Shown: positions 1 to 9,248 of the stretch, piece by piece | How the letters are laid out: each line of letters starts with the position of its first letter | Position numbering within the stretch: the stretch's first letter is position 1 | Translations under genes and position numbers: made by a program | Source: Chlorobiaceae bacterium | GTDB taxonomy: Bacteria > Bacteroidota > Chlorobiia > Chlorobiales > Chlorobiaceae | Assembly: GCA_012972825.1 (NCBI GenBank) | Contig: JABDHL010000002.1 | Span: 1-50,872 of the forward strand | Direction: 5' to 3' | DNA: 50,872 nt | Notes under the pieces: generated by a model | What the model was told of the DNA's origin: nothing | The model's database searches: none | What the model saw: the letters and a program-made list of their open reading frames with translations, nothing else

Positions 1-95
1 TACCAAAGTTTTTGAAGGCGTAAAATTTATCAACGGAATTGAGGAAACACTTGCAGCTTAGAACGGTCTAAAACACAACATTTGGAAATTACTCC
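1..95 (+). mobile_element. IS element end with transposase C-terminal fragment (left contig edge)
   Basis: These 95 bases are repeated exactly, in inverted orientation, at 50778-50872. On the plus strand an open frame at 2-60 reads TKVFEGVKFINGIEETLAA followed by TAG, which looks like the last residues of a transposase. A further 35 bases run to position 95, where homology between the two copies stops abruptly (C at 96 here, A in the other copy). Immediately after 95 an hsdS coding frame begins mid-gene, so 95/96 is the likely insertion boundary. The IS family is not recognised from so short a piece, and target duplications cannot be seen because the other IS end lies outside. That this is an IS, rather than some other repeat, is inference. 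Confidence 0.6.
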
Positions 96-266
96 CCACC
101 TCTCCCCGAACAGCAAGCCATCGCCACCTATCTCGAAAGAGAGACAGCAAAAATTGACGCGCTTTCGGCAAAGGTTCAGAGAGCTATCGAAAGGCTCAAG
201 GAGTATCGGACAGCTCTGATCAGCGCGGCGGTAACAGGAAAAATTGATGTACGGGAGGCGGTATAA
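96..266 (+). pseudogene. hsdS: HsdS fragment, type I restriction specificity subunit (3' end only)
   Basis: The frame starting at 96 encodes about 56 residues and stops with TAA at 264-266. It starts PPLPEQQAIATYLERETAKI and continues with a helical segment ending AAVTGKIDVREAV. This is the classic end of the second target-recognition/coiled-coil unit of HsdS (the 'PPLPEQ..IA..L' and 'TGK.DVR' signatures). The remainder of the gene is missing: the sequence upstream of 96 is the presumed IS end. HsdS confers DNA sequence specificity on the HsdM/HsdR complex, so the insertion should abolish specificity unless another hsdS exists. hsdM probably lies beyond the left edge. Confidence in the family is high; that the rest sits on the other side of the IS is inference. 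Confidence 0.85.
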
Positions 267-405
267 AGGCAACACAGGTTCGAACTGTTAAGTAATCCTT
301 GACAGTTCAGATTGTAAACGATCAAAAGGTAATAGTAAATGCAATGTGCAAAAAATGCACTTTCCAAATTCCGCTAACTGTGAGTAGTCTTCAACCCTGA
401 GAATC
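267..405. other. Intergenic between hsdS remnant and hsdR
   Basis: This 139-base stretch holds a perfect -35-like hexamer TTGACA at 299-304 but no convincing -10 at 16-18 bases. It also holds a short hairpin, GTGCA/TGCAC (346-350 and 356-360), with an A-rich loop. The hairpin might be a weak terminator for hsdS or simply chance. No coding frame is supported. Confidence 0.3.
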
Positions 406-3400
406 ATGAAAGCCACGACCGAAAAAGCATTTGAGGCATACATCCAGGAGAGTATGGCAGAGCGCGGCTGGATTACCAGTTCCAACCTGCTCTGGGATAA
501 TAACAGGGCGCTTTTTCCTGAGTATGTCATTGCTTTTATTCGGGATACTCAGCCTGCTCTCTGGGGGCAGATGGAAAAGCTCCATGGAGATGAGCTTGCT
601 TCCAAGCTGATTGATACTCTGGTGAAAGAGCGGAATACCAAGGGTACGCTGCATATTATCCGGCATGGTTTCAAGTTTTACGGCAAGAACTTCCGCCGGC
701 CTGGTGCAGGAAACCTTGGCGCTTTTTGAGAAAAACCGGCTTCATGTTACCCGCCAAATTCCCTGCCACCTCGCCGATAGCAGCACGGTTGACATGGTGC
801 TCTCTCTCAACGGGATTCCTCTCTGTACTCTGGAGCTTAAAAATCCGGCGACCGGCCAAACCTGGAAAGATGCCATAAAGCAGTATACCTATGAACGCGA
901 CCCTCATGCACCCCTCTTTGAGTTCATCAAAGGCGCTGTAGTTCACTTTGCTGTTGATCCTGATGAAATTCACATGGCGACCCGCCTGAACAAGGGTAAT
1001 ACCTTTTTTCTGCCGTTCAACCGGGGCAGCAGTCCCGGAGCCATTACCTGTGGCAAGGGCAATCCGCAGCATCCATCAGGCCACCGCACTGGCTATTTCT
1101 GGGAAGAGGTGCTGGAACGGGAGAGCTTTCTTGATATCGTCGGCAGCTTCATCTTTCTGGAGACAAGCGAAACCACCATTGATGACGGTGCTGGCGGACG
1201 GAAAAAAGTGACCAGGGAAACGATGATTTTCCCCCGCTATCATCAACTTGATGCAGTTCGAAAGCTTACCAGCTCGGCTCGGCAGGAAAAAACAGGCAAC
1301 AATTATCTGATACAGCATTCGGCAGGCAGCGGAAAGACCAACAGCATATCCTGGCTTTCGCATCGGCTATCAAGCCTTCATAGTGCGGAGGATGCCAAGG
1401 TATTTGATTGCGTCGTGGTCATTACCGACCGGCGGGTGCTCGACAAGCAGCTTCAGGACGCCATTTACCAGATTGAACATGCACAGGGTGTTGTGAAAGC
1501 TATTGATGAAAACTCCCTTCAGTTGGCTGAAGCCCTGGTGGATGGCACGAAGATAGTCATCTCCACCCTGCAGAAGTTTCCCTTTATCCTCCGTGGACTG
1601 CTCCACATCGCTGGGGCGGATAACCCAGACAATCCCGATGAAGCCGCCATCGCGAAAGCCAACGAGTGGCAGGAGACAATTGCTGCCCGCAGGTACGCTG
1701 TGATCGTTGATGAAGCGCACTCAAGCCAGACGGGTGAAACTGCCCGTGAACTGAAACAGATTCTTGGTGCAGGAACTGAACAAGGTTACGAAGAGAGCGA
1801 AATCGACTGGGAAGATGGTTTGAACAAGGTCATGGAGTCTCGTGGCATGCAGAAGAATCTGAGCTTTTTTGCCTTCACAGCCACCCCGAAAGGAAAAACC
1901 CTTGAGCTTTTTGTCAGCAAGGGCGCCAGTGGCAAACCGGAAGCCTTTCATACCTATTCGATGAAACAGGCGATTGAGGAGGGCTTTATTCTTAACGTGC
2001 TTCAGCGGTATACAACCTACAAAGCCTATTTCAGACTGGTCAAAAGCGTTGAAGATGATCCGGTTATGCCGAACAAAAAAGCCCGAAAGAAACTGGGCAA
2101 GTTCATGGCGCTCCATCCGCATAACATTGAACAGAAAACGGAAATCATTGTGGAACACTTCCGTGAGCATGTGAAGCTCAAGCTTGGCGGACGGGCAAAG
2201 GCGATGGTGGTGACTGGTTCACGCCTGCACGCTGTGCGCTACATGCTGGCTTTTCAGCGCTACATTGAGGAGAACCACTATTCCGATATTCGCCCACTGG
2301 TAGCCTTCAGCGGAACTGTCAAAGACCCTGACTCGGGTAACGAATACACCGAGCCATCGATGAACATTGATGTAGTGAGTGGAAAGCATATCGGTGAATC
2401 ACAGTTGCCCGACAAGTTTGATTCATCAGATTACCAGCTGCTTCTTGTTGCTAACAAATACCAGACCGGCTTTGACCAACCGCTTCTTTGCGCCATGTAT
2501 GTTGACAAGCGACTTGATGGTGTTCAGGCGGTTCAAACGTTGAACAGGCTCAACCGCATCAGTGCAGGGAAAGAGCCTCCCTTTGTGCTCGACTTTGTCA
2601 ATGAAACTGAAGATATCTATAAGGCGTTCAAGCCCTATTACAATGCAACAACACTCCAGGAGCCATCTGACCCGGATCATCTTGAAAAACTCAAGCATGA
2701 GTTGAACGCCTTTCAGATCTATTTATGGTCGGAAGTAGCCGGCTTCTGTCATGTTTTCTACCTTCCACACAGCAGGCAGAATCCCTCGGACCACGCTCGT
2801 ATGGAGAAAATGGTGCAACCGGCAGTGGACAGGTTCAAAGCTCTTGATGAGGAAAAGAAAACTGCTTTCTATGAAAAAATAACAGCGTATACGCATTTTT
2901 ATGCCTTCATCAGCCAGATTATTCCCTATTCCGATCAGGAACTGGAGATGCTCTACAGCTTCAGCAGATATCTTATACCGCATCTTGATCCTGGCGAAAC
3001 AGGGGTAAATCCTGATCCTGAAAAGGAGGTTACCCTGCAGTATTACCGTATTGAAAAAGTGATGTCGGGCACTATTGTTCTTGAAAATGAAGAGCAGTAC
3101 GGCGTTAAGTCGCCGACCGCTGTTGGCACCGGAAAGTCAAAGGATGAAGAGAAGCCTCTTTCCGAAATTATTCAGGCGCTGAACGAACGATTCGGCACTG
3201 ATTTCACCGAAGAAGACCGGCTGTTCTTCGATCAGATCAAGGAAAAAGCATCAAAGGATGAGCGTGTCATACAAACTGCAATGGCCAATCCACTCGATAA
3301 GTTTGAACTTGGCATCAAAACCATTATTGAGTCGCACATGATGCAGAGAATGGCGGAAAACGACGGCATTGTAACCCGATACATGGACGATTCGAGCTTT

Positions 3401-3466
3401 CAGAAAACGATATTCCCGATACTGGCAAAGGAGATCTACAAGAGTGTTCTGGAAAGGCAGAAGTGA
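406..3466 (+). pseudogene. hsdR: HsdR, type I restriction endonuclease subunit, frame-disrupted
   Basis: Two overlapping frames together cover one HsdR of about 1,020 residues. The first, 406-729, gives the N-terminus and ends in the conserved segment HGFKFYGKNF. The second, open from 665 to 3466, resumes at GLVQETLALFEKNRLHVTRQ and runs to the end. The junction lies near 690-705. Compared with the usual spacing in HsdR, about eight residues appear to be missing there, so a small deletion that is not a multiple of three is more likely than one miscalled base. Downstream all motor and nuclease motifs are intact: PD-(D/E)xK-like VDMVLSL...LELKN, Walker A SAGSGKTN, DEAH box in VIVDEAHSS, FTATPKG, and motif VI-like QAVQTLNRLNRI. 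ATP-driven translocation and cleavage would require HsdM and HsdS, and HsdS is itself broken. A sequencing error cannot be excluded. A restart at ATG 665 would lack the N-terminal region. Confidence 0.85.
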
Positions 3467-3543
3467 CACTTGATCGATTGGAGTGGTGTAGTAAAAGACC
3501 GTGTGAATAGTTTAAAAAAAATGGTGCACTTCAAGTTCAAACT

Positions 3544-3573
3544 ACCGGTTCCACAAAGTCCGGTCTTTTTTTT
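3544..3573 (+). terminator. Rho-independent terminator after hsdR
   Basis: A short stem ACCGG (3544-3548) and CCGGT (3560-3564) with an 11-base loop is followed by C and eight T residues. An alternative longer pairing of AAAAGACCG near 3493 with CGGTCTTTT is also possible. It is placed correctly to end hsdR transcription ahead of cydD. Confidence 0.6.
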
Positions 3574-3717
3574 ACATTGAGCCTCATTTCAAACCTTTCA
3601 GTTTATTCCATTCAGAAAGTTTACTATTTTGGTTTGAGAATTAAACGGACTATTTTAGACCTATTTTAGAGTGAAAGTAAAGAGCATATTGAATACGGAC
3701 GTAACCATCCATGAATT

Positions 3718-5457
3718 ATGAACATTGACAGGCGCCTTTTTCAACTTCTTAAAGAAGAACGGGCGCCATTTATTTTTTCTGTGATTTCAGGATGTATTGC
3801 ATCAGCCATGCTGATTGCTCAGGCATATTATCTCAGCAGAGTTATTGACAGCGCATTTATACAAAAAATCGGCATAGAAAAGCTTCTGCCATTTATAGGG
3901 TTTTTTGCGCTTTTCACGACGCTTCGCATGTTTTTCAACTGGGCTTCACATGGTGAAGCGAATCGCGGGACGCTTGCAATCCGTGAAAAAATATTCAGCA
4001 GGCTTATTGGAACTTTAGGCACCCTTGGACCGATCTACAGCCGTTCAGTGCAAAGCGGACGGCTCAGCACAACCCTGCTTAAGGGGGTTGAAGCGCTCGA
4101 TGCCTATTATAGCCAGTATATTCCGCAGATCTTTTTTGCCCTTTTTACACCTCTCCTGATTGTTTGTGCAATCATTCCAAATGATCCGATTTCCGGCGGG
4201 ATTCTGCTTGCATCTGCACCACTCATTCCGATTTTCATGATTGTGATTGGAAAATCGGCAAGTGCCATGACTGAAAAGCAGTGGAAAACCATGAGCAGAA
4301 TGAGTGGTTTCTTCCTTGATGTGCTGCAGGGACTGCCGACGCTGAAACTTTTTGCGCAAAGCAGGATGCAGCGTGAGTCTATCGAAAAGACAGGGGAAAC
4401 ATTCCGCCACGCAACCATGCGGGTTCTGAAAATCGCTTTTCTCTCATCCCTGACGCTTGAACTTGTCGGAACTCTTGGCATTGCAATAATTGCGGTCGGC
4501 ATCGGACTCCGCATTATGGAAGGCAAACTTGCCTTTCAACATGCGCTTTTCGTTTTACTGCTCACTCCGGATTTTTATCTTCCGCTGCGTCAGCTTGGAA
4601 CTAAATTTCATGCCGGTATGGAAGGAGTCAGTGCTTCAAAAGAGATTTTTGCCATTCTCGACCAGGAATATCCTGCTGCCAAGCATACTACAGGGCTCTT
4701 ACAACAGGATATCGCAGGTAAACACCCCATTAGAGTGACCGGTCTCTCTTATATCTATCCCGGTGCAACCTGTCCGGCACTTGATGGCATCAACTTTTCA
4801 ATTCCCGCAGGCAAAACCACAGCTCTGATCGGGCCAAGCGGTTCAGGTAAAAGTACGATGATCAATCTGCTGCTCCGTTTTCTGGAACCAGGCAAAGGCA
4901 GCATAACCATTGACGGCACCCCAATCGATGCTTTTCCCCTCGAACAATGGCACAGCCAGATATCCTGGGTTCCTCAGCATCCCTACCTTTTCAATGCCAG
5001 TCTGAAAGAAAATATTCTTCTGGCACGACCAGATGCATCGGAAAAGGAGATGAGTGCGGCACTTTCAAAAACCGGCCTTTCTTCTTTTGTGAGTTCGCTC
5101 CCAAACGGACTGGAGACAATGATTGGCGAACAGGGATCGAGACTAAGCGGAGGAGAGGCACAGCGAGTTGCGCTTGCACGGGCATTTCTTAAAAACGCTC
5201 CCCTTCTGATACTCGATGAACCCACTTCTCATACCGATCCGGAGCTTGAAGCTGCTCTCCGAAGCTCCATGGAAGAACTGATGAATGGACGAACAACCGT
5301 CATCATTGCCCACAGGCTTGAAACCATACGGTCTGCTGACCAGATTATCGTTATCAGTCAGGGAAAAATTGCACAATGCGGAACACACGATGAACTTTTC
5401 AGTGCTGGGGGCTTCTATCACGATGCCTTATTGCTGCAACAGGAGAGCACACTATGA
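3718..5457 (+). CDS. cydD: Thiol reductant ABC exporter subunit CydD
   Basis: The 579-residue protein is a half-type ABC exporter with an N-terminal membrane domain of about six helices (residues ~15-300) and a C-terminal ATPase. The Walker A GPSGSGKST is near residue 371, the signature LSGGEAQR near 475 and the Walker B LLILDEP near 496. The ATPase D-loop region reads SHTD, slightly unusual. Its N-terminal membrane region and the downstream partner, which overlaps it by four bases (ATGA), fit CydD, which with CydC exports glutathione/cysteine to the periplasm and supports cytochrome bd assembly. No cydAB genes are visible nearby. The ATG at 3718 was chosen because it gives the family length; no strong ribosome-binding site is seen. 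A generic lipid or peptide exporter is the alternative. Confidence 0.85.
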   Translation: MNIDRRLFQLLKEERAPFIFSVISGCIASAMLIAQAYYLSRVIDSAFIQKIGIEKLLPFIGFFALFTTLRMFFNWASHGEANRGTLAIREKIFSRLIGTLGTLGPIYSRSVQSGRLSTTLLKGVEALDAYYSQYIPQIFFALFTPLLIVCAIIPNDPISGGILLASAPLIPIFMIVIGKSASAMTEKQWKTMSRMSGFFLDVLQGLPTLKLFAQSRMQRESIEKTGETFRHATMRVLKIAFLSSLTLELVGTLGIAIIAVGIGLRIMEGKLAFQHALFVLLLTPDFYLPLRQLGTKFHAGMEGVSASKEIFAILDQEYPAAKHTTGLLQQDIAGKHPIRVTGLSYIYPGATCPALDGINFSIPAGKTTALIGPSGSGKSTMINLLLRFLEPGKGSITIDGTPIDAFPLEQWHSQISWVPQHPYLFNASLKENILLARPDASEKEMSAALSKTGLSSFVSSLPNGLETMIGEQGSRLSGGEAQRVALARAFLKNAPLLILDEPTSHTDPELEAALRSSMEELMNGRTTVIIAHRLETIRSADQIIVISQGKIAQCGTHDELFSAGGFYHDALLLQQESTL

Positions 5458-7181
5458 AAATATTTTTACGCCTGACAGCCCTCGTCAAACCCTACTTCTG
5501 GTGGATGGCGCTTGCTGCTCTTATTGGATTTGCAACTACCGGAAGCGGTATAGGACTGCTGATGACTTCCGGCTATATCATTGCAAAAGCAGCTCTGCAA
5601 CCGCCGATGGCTGCCCTGCAGCTCAGTATCCTGGGGGTAAGAGTTTTCGGTCTTGCCCGGGGAGTACTCCGTTATGCCGAACGGCTGATCTCACACAACA
5701 TCACGTTCAAAATCCTTGCAAAATTGCGGTTATGGTTTTATGACGCCATCGAACCGCTTGCACCTGCACGGCTCATGCACTTCAAAAGCGGTGACTTGCT
5801 GCAGCGTATTGTTGATGATATCCAGAGCCTTGAAAATATTTACACCAGAGTGCTCGGCCCACCGCTCACTGCACTGCTTGTGGCTGCCCTGATGTGGTTT
5901 CTTCTTGGAATATACTCACTGCAGGCCGCACTGCTCATCATGCTTTTCCATCTGCTTGCGGGCATCGGCGTACCGCTTCTTACCATGTGGTTAAGCCGTG
6001 GACTATCGGTCGGGGTCATGAACCGTAAAACCGTTCAACAGATTCTTGCCCTTGATCTCTTTCAGGGCATCGGCGAACTTCAGATTTACGGAAAACTTCC
6101 GGAACACCTCGCACAGATGCGTTCTGCCGAAAAAAGCAAGCTCCTGCTCCAGCGAAAAAATGCTCTGATAGAAGGCATGTATGATTCACTCACCGGTATG
6201 CTGATGAATGGTGCGGTCATCGCTATTTTATGGGCACTGATTCCAGCCGTATCGAGTGGAGGGAAGAATGGCATATCACTGGCTATCATAACACTTGCCG
6301 TTATAGCATCATTTGAACCATTTCTTCCCCTGCCTGCCACCGTCAAACACCTGGAAGCCGACAAGCACGCCGGAGAACGCCTCTTTGAAATCCTCGATGC
6401 CAAGCCGGAAACCACAGCACCGGCCACTCCCCTGCCCTTTCCAGCTAACCATGACATCAGGGTTGAACACCTCAGCTTCACATACCCGGGAGGCCTTTCG
6501 AAAACGCTTGACAGAATCTCTTTTTCTCTTCCTGCCGGTCAGCACATCGCTCTTGTCGGACCGAGCGGCGCTGGAAAATCGACAATAACATCCCTCTTCA
6601 TGCGCTTCTGGAACAGCACTGAAGGGCAGATCACACTTGGCGGTCTCAACATCAACCTTTTTGATCCTGAAGAGGTGCGACGCAATATTTCCCTTGTGTC
6701 CCAACGAACCTACCTTTTCGCCGAGACAATCCGCGAAAACCTGCTTCTTGCAAAACCGAATGCTTCCGATGAAGAGATTAAAAATGCACTCTCTGCAGCC
6801 GGGCTCAGCCAGTTTACTTCCAAACTTGATGAGTGGACAGGTCAGCACGGGATGAAACTCAGCGGGGGTGAAAGGCAGCGCATAGCCATTGCCCGCATTC
6901 TGCTGCAAAACGCTCCGATAGTCATTCTTGATGAAGCGACGGCCAACCTTGACGGAGTGACTGAGAGAGAGGTCACGGAAACACTGCATGCCATCAGTGC
7001 GGGGAAGACGCTGATTACGATTACCCACCGATTAAAGGGGATGGAGCAGTATGACCGGATTCTTGTGCTTGAGAAAGGAAAGATTGTTGAGCAGGGTGCG
7101 CACGGGGCGCTGATGGCCGAGGATGGGCTTTATCGGAGGATGTGGGATTTGCAGCATATGAAATTCAAGCCGCCCGTTTAA
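5454..7181 (+). CDS. cydC: Thiol reductant ABC exporter subunit CydC
   Basis: The 575-residue ABC exporter half overlaps cydD by ATGA, indicating translational coupling and a heterodimer. The N-terminal stretch with GSGIGLLMTSGYIIAKAA and GVRVFGLARGVLRYAERL is characteristic of CydC. The ATPase domain carries GPSGAGKST (~367), LSGGERQR (~468) and IVILDEAT (~489). CydDC moves low-molecular-weight thiols across the inner membrane and is needed for functional cytochrome bd and periplasmic c-type cytochromes in other bacteria. In an anaerobic phototroph this would serve oxygen detoxification or periplasmic redox balance (inference). It is the last gene of this two-gene operon; about 300 bases follow before the next gene. 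Confidence 0.88.
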   Translation: MKIFLRLTALVKPYFWWMALAALIGFATTGSGIGLLMTSGYIIAKAALQPPMAALQLSILGVRVFGLARGVLRYAERLISHNITFKILAKLRLWFYDAIEPLAPARLMHFKSGDLLQRIVDDIQSLENIYTRVLGPPLTALLVAALMWFLLGIYSLQAALLIMLFHLLAGIGVPLLTMWLSRGLSVGVMNRKTVQQILALDLFQGIGELQIYGKLPEHLAQMRSAEKSKLLLQRKNALIEGMYDSLTGMLMNGAVIAILWALIPAVSSGGKNGISLAIITLAVIASFEPFLPLPATVKHLEADKHAGERLFEILDAKPETTAPATPLPFPANHDIRVEHLSFTYPGGLSKTLDRISFSLPAGQHIALVGPSGAGKSTITSLFMRFWNSTEGQITLGGLNINLFDPEEVRRNISLVSQRTYLFAETIRENLLLAKPNASDEEIKNALSAAGLSQFTSKLDEWTGQHGMKLSGGERQRIAIARILLQNAPIVILDEATANLDGVTEREVTETLHAISAGKTLITITHRLKGMEQYDRILVLEKGKIVEQGAHGALMAEDGLYRRMWDLQHMKFKPPV

Positions 7182-7490
7182 AAGGACTGTCATGAGCATG
7201 TATGCATTGGATGCGAGCTTGTTTATCAACATCCAAATATTTACGGAGGTTTCTTTTTAATTCTGTTGTTCTTATGGCTATTATAGCGGCTCCTTTATTC
7301 ACTCAATTTATTGAGCTTTATACGTTTCAATACAAAACATTCCAACACTTTTCTGCTCTTTCCGGCCTCTCCGTCTTCAACAGCAGCATGGCATGCCAAT
7401 TGTTGAAAAGCTTATCGGTTGCTGACATTGCTGTATCTTCTTTTTATATTTCAACCTTTGTTGTGAACGTATAGCAAGGTTTGTGAGGCA
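7182..7490. other. Intergenic, cydC to bciB
   Basis: About 309 bases without a supported gene. A 90-codon frame at 7202-7474 has no recognisable domain, an atypical residue mix rich in Phe and Ser, and no clear ribosome-binding site, so I do not call it. The stretch is AT-rich near 7430-7465 and is likely to hold the bciB promoter, but no pair of hexamers is convincing. Confidence 0.4.
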
Positions 7491-8705
7491 ATGGAAATAT
7501 CCATCAAGAACAACGGGTTCTGCAGTTCATGCGGGCTCTGCTCCATTCAGGCGTGGCCGATTGAACAGAGTATCAGGAGCTGTGTTTTTAAAAACGGTTG
7601 GCTCGGCGAGAGGGAAAAAAAGCTTTTCGGACGGGAACGAAGCCTGAATGATCCGGTGGAAATGCGTTTCGGCATTACGCTAGATCGAATTACTGCTCAA
7701 CTGAAAAAGCCGATACCCGGATCGCAGTGGAGCGGCATTATTACCCGCATGGCCATCAGGGCTTTTGAAGAGAAGCTTGTTGAAGGGGTTGTGTCGCTGC
7801 AGCACACTCCTGACCATCATTTTTTCTCGCAGCCTTTCCTGGCCCGAAACAGTGACGAGATCTATTCGACGAGAGGCAATAAACCGGTGCTCTCCCCTGT
7901 GTTATTCTCGCTTGAGAGCGCGTATCGCCAGGGCTTGAAAAAAGTGCTTGTCATCGGGACGGCTTGTCACCTGCATACACTCAGAGATTTCCATGAGAGA
8001 TTCGAATACCTGAGAGATATGGAAATATGGACTATTGGGATTCCCTGTGTAGACAATGTCGCGCGGTCAAAATGGCCATGGATTCTGGAAAGAATGTCGC
8101 AATCGCCTGAGACCGCCTGCCATATGGAGTTCATGCAGGATTTCAGAATTCACATCAGGCACGATGATGGGAGCGTTGAAAAAATTCCCTTCTTCAGCCT
8201 TCCGGAAGAGCTTTCAGACCCTGCTATTTTTCCTCCTGCATGCATGAGCTGTTTTGATTATCTCAACAGCCTTGCCGATATTACCGTTGGCTACATCGGA
8301 GCTCGACTGCTGCCGGAACAAAAACGGCAGTGGCTCCTTGTCCGTACTGAAACAGGGAAAACACTTCTGAAGCTGATTGAAACTGAACTTGAATATTTTC
8401 CGGAATCCGGCAAGTGGGAGTGCAGCTCATTTGTTAAGAACACTTCAACACGCATCATCGAAAGCATGAAGGGAGTTAATAAAGAGTATGCGGCCACAAG
8501 AACAATACCACTATGGCTTGGCCATATAATGGCTAGTCTTCTTGCCATGATCGGCCCGAAAGGGATAGGGTTTGCCCATTACTCTGTTGATTTTCACTTG
8601 ATCAGGCACTACTACTACGTCAAATTCCGCTCTCCTGAACAGCTCGACAAACTGGTTCCGCAACATGTCAGGGTTATCATTGCTGAATATGGGTTGCCCC
8701 TTTGA
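7491..8705 (+). CDS. bciB: BciB-type 3,8-divinyl (proto)chlorophyllide 8-vinyl reductase, FrhB family
   Basis: The 404-residue iron-sulfur flavoprotein belongs to the F420 hydrogenase/dehydrogenase beta-subunit (FrhB) family. Family signatures typical of BciB are present: an N-terminal cluster CxxCGLC with a further Cys (residues 11, 14, 17 and 31), GxQWSGI-like text, the NKPVLSP segment, [17 protein letters not shown], and the second cysteine motif [13 protein letters not shown] near residue 250. BciB reduces the C8 vinyl group of divinyl chlorophyllide using ferredoxin, a step of bacteriochlorophyll synthesis. The plant 7-hydroxymethyl chlorophyll a reductase is a close relative, so that assignment is an alternative, but a green sulfur bacterium favours BciB. 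An AAGG lies about 11 bases before the start. It ends 5 bases from the convergent lipocalin gene. Confidence 0.85.
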   Translation: MEISIKNNGFCSSCGLCSIQAWPIEQSIRSCVFKNGWLGEREKKLFGRERSLNDPVEMRFGITLDRITAQLKKPIPGSQWSGIITRMAIRAFEEKLVEGVVSLQHTPDHHFFSQPFLARNSDEIYSTRGNKPVLSPVLFSLESAYRQGLKKVLVIGTACHLHTLRDFHERFEYLRDMEIWTIGIPCVDNVARSKWPWILERMSQSPETACHMEFMQDFRIHIRHDDGSVEKIPFFSLPEELSDPAIFPPACMSCFDYLNSLADITVGYIGARLLPEQKRQWLLVRTETGKTLLKLIETELEYFPESGKWECSSFVKNTSTRIIESMKGVNKEYAATRTIPLWLGHIMASLLAMIGPKGIGFAHYSVDFHLIRHYYYVKFRSPEQLDKLVPQHVRVIIAEYGLPL

Positions 8706-8710
8706 AATTG

Positions 8711-9232
8711 TTAGGGTTGTTTTGTGTAAAGATAGTGCAGATGCTCTGTGTCAAAGCCCAGGGATTTCGCACGAAGAACCAATTCCTTCAAAAGCCGGGA
8801 ATCCAGTTGAGGTTCCCTCGACAAAATCCAGAAGTAGGCTTTGTCGCGACCGCAAACCATAGCCCAGCGGTAGCCGGTCTTGTCAAGTGCAATGATGTTG
8901 TAACTGGCATAAAAAGGGCCGAAAAAGGAGACCTTCAACGCCCCTTTGTGGATATCACCAACAAAAACACCTCGCCCTTCAATGGTTTGCAACTCTCTTT
9001 TTTTCGCGTCATACCCTTTGTTCAACACTGTAACACTCCCATCCCCCGCAAGTTTATAGGAAGCAGATACCTGCCCGAGATTCTTTTCAAAGGAGTTATC
9101 AATGCGGGCCACCTCATACCAGGTACCGAGAAAACGATCAAGAGAAAAATCATCAACAACCGTAACTCCCTGCGGAATGCCCATGCATCCGGCAAGAAAC
9201 AGGAGAAAAAGTAACAAGAGTTTTTTTATCAT
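8711..9232 (-). CDS. blc: Bacterial lipocalin (Blc-like outer-membrane lipoprotein)
   Basis: Starting at 9232 the protein has about 173 residues. It begins MIKKLLLLFLLFLAGCMG, a lipoprotein signal with lipobox LAGC, so the mature N-terminal Cys is predicted to be lipidated. The lipocalin signature FLGTWYEVARID follows, and later conserved segments AMVCGRDKAYFWILSR and a C-terminal 'LGFDTEHLHY' element match Blc. An upstream in-frame ATG exists (9349) but would place 39 hydrophilic residues before the signal peptide; an AGGA lies just upstream of 9232, supporting the shorter start. Blc proteins bind lysophospholipids or fatty acids and help membrane maintenance. The gene lies 16 bases downstream of the cation efflux gene on the same strand. 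Confidence 0.9.
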   Translation of the reverse strand: MIKKLLLLFLLFLAGCMGIPQGVTVVDDFSLDRFLGTWYEVARIDNSFEKNLGQVSASYKLAGDGSVTVLNKGYDAKKRELQTIEGRGVFVGDIHKGALKVSFFGPFYASYNIIALDKTGYRWAMVCGRDKAYFWILSREPQLDSRLLKELVLRAKSLGFDTEHLHYLYTKQP

Positions 9233-9248
9233 GGCTTTTCCTGGTTTT

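Noticed and set aside
275-300. GGTTCGAAC resembling a tRNA T-loop
   Set aside because: The flanking bases do not pair as a T stem, and no anticodon or acceptor stem can be drawn.
299-327. TTGACA hexamer as hsdR promoter
   Set aside because: Perfect -35 but no acceptable -10 at normal spacing; left as a note in the intergenic entry.
6309-7028. 239-codon minus-strand frame
   Set aside because: Antisense to the ATPase domain of cydC, which has complete motifs.
7202-7474. 90-codon plus-strand frame between cydC and bciB
   Set aside because: No recognisable domain, odd composition, no ribosome-binding site; likely chance in an AT-rich spacer.
8702-9214. Plus-strand 170-codon frame
   Set aside because: Antisense shadow of the lipocalin gene, which has a signal peptide and family motifs.
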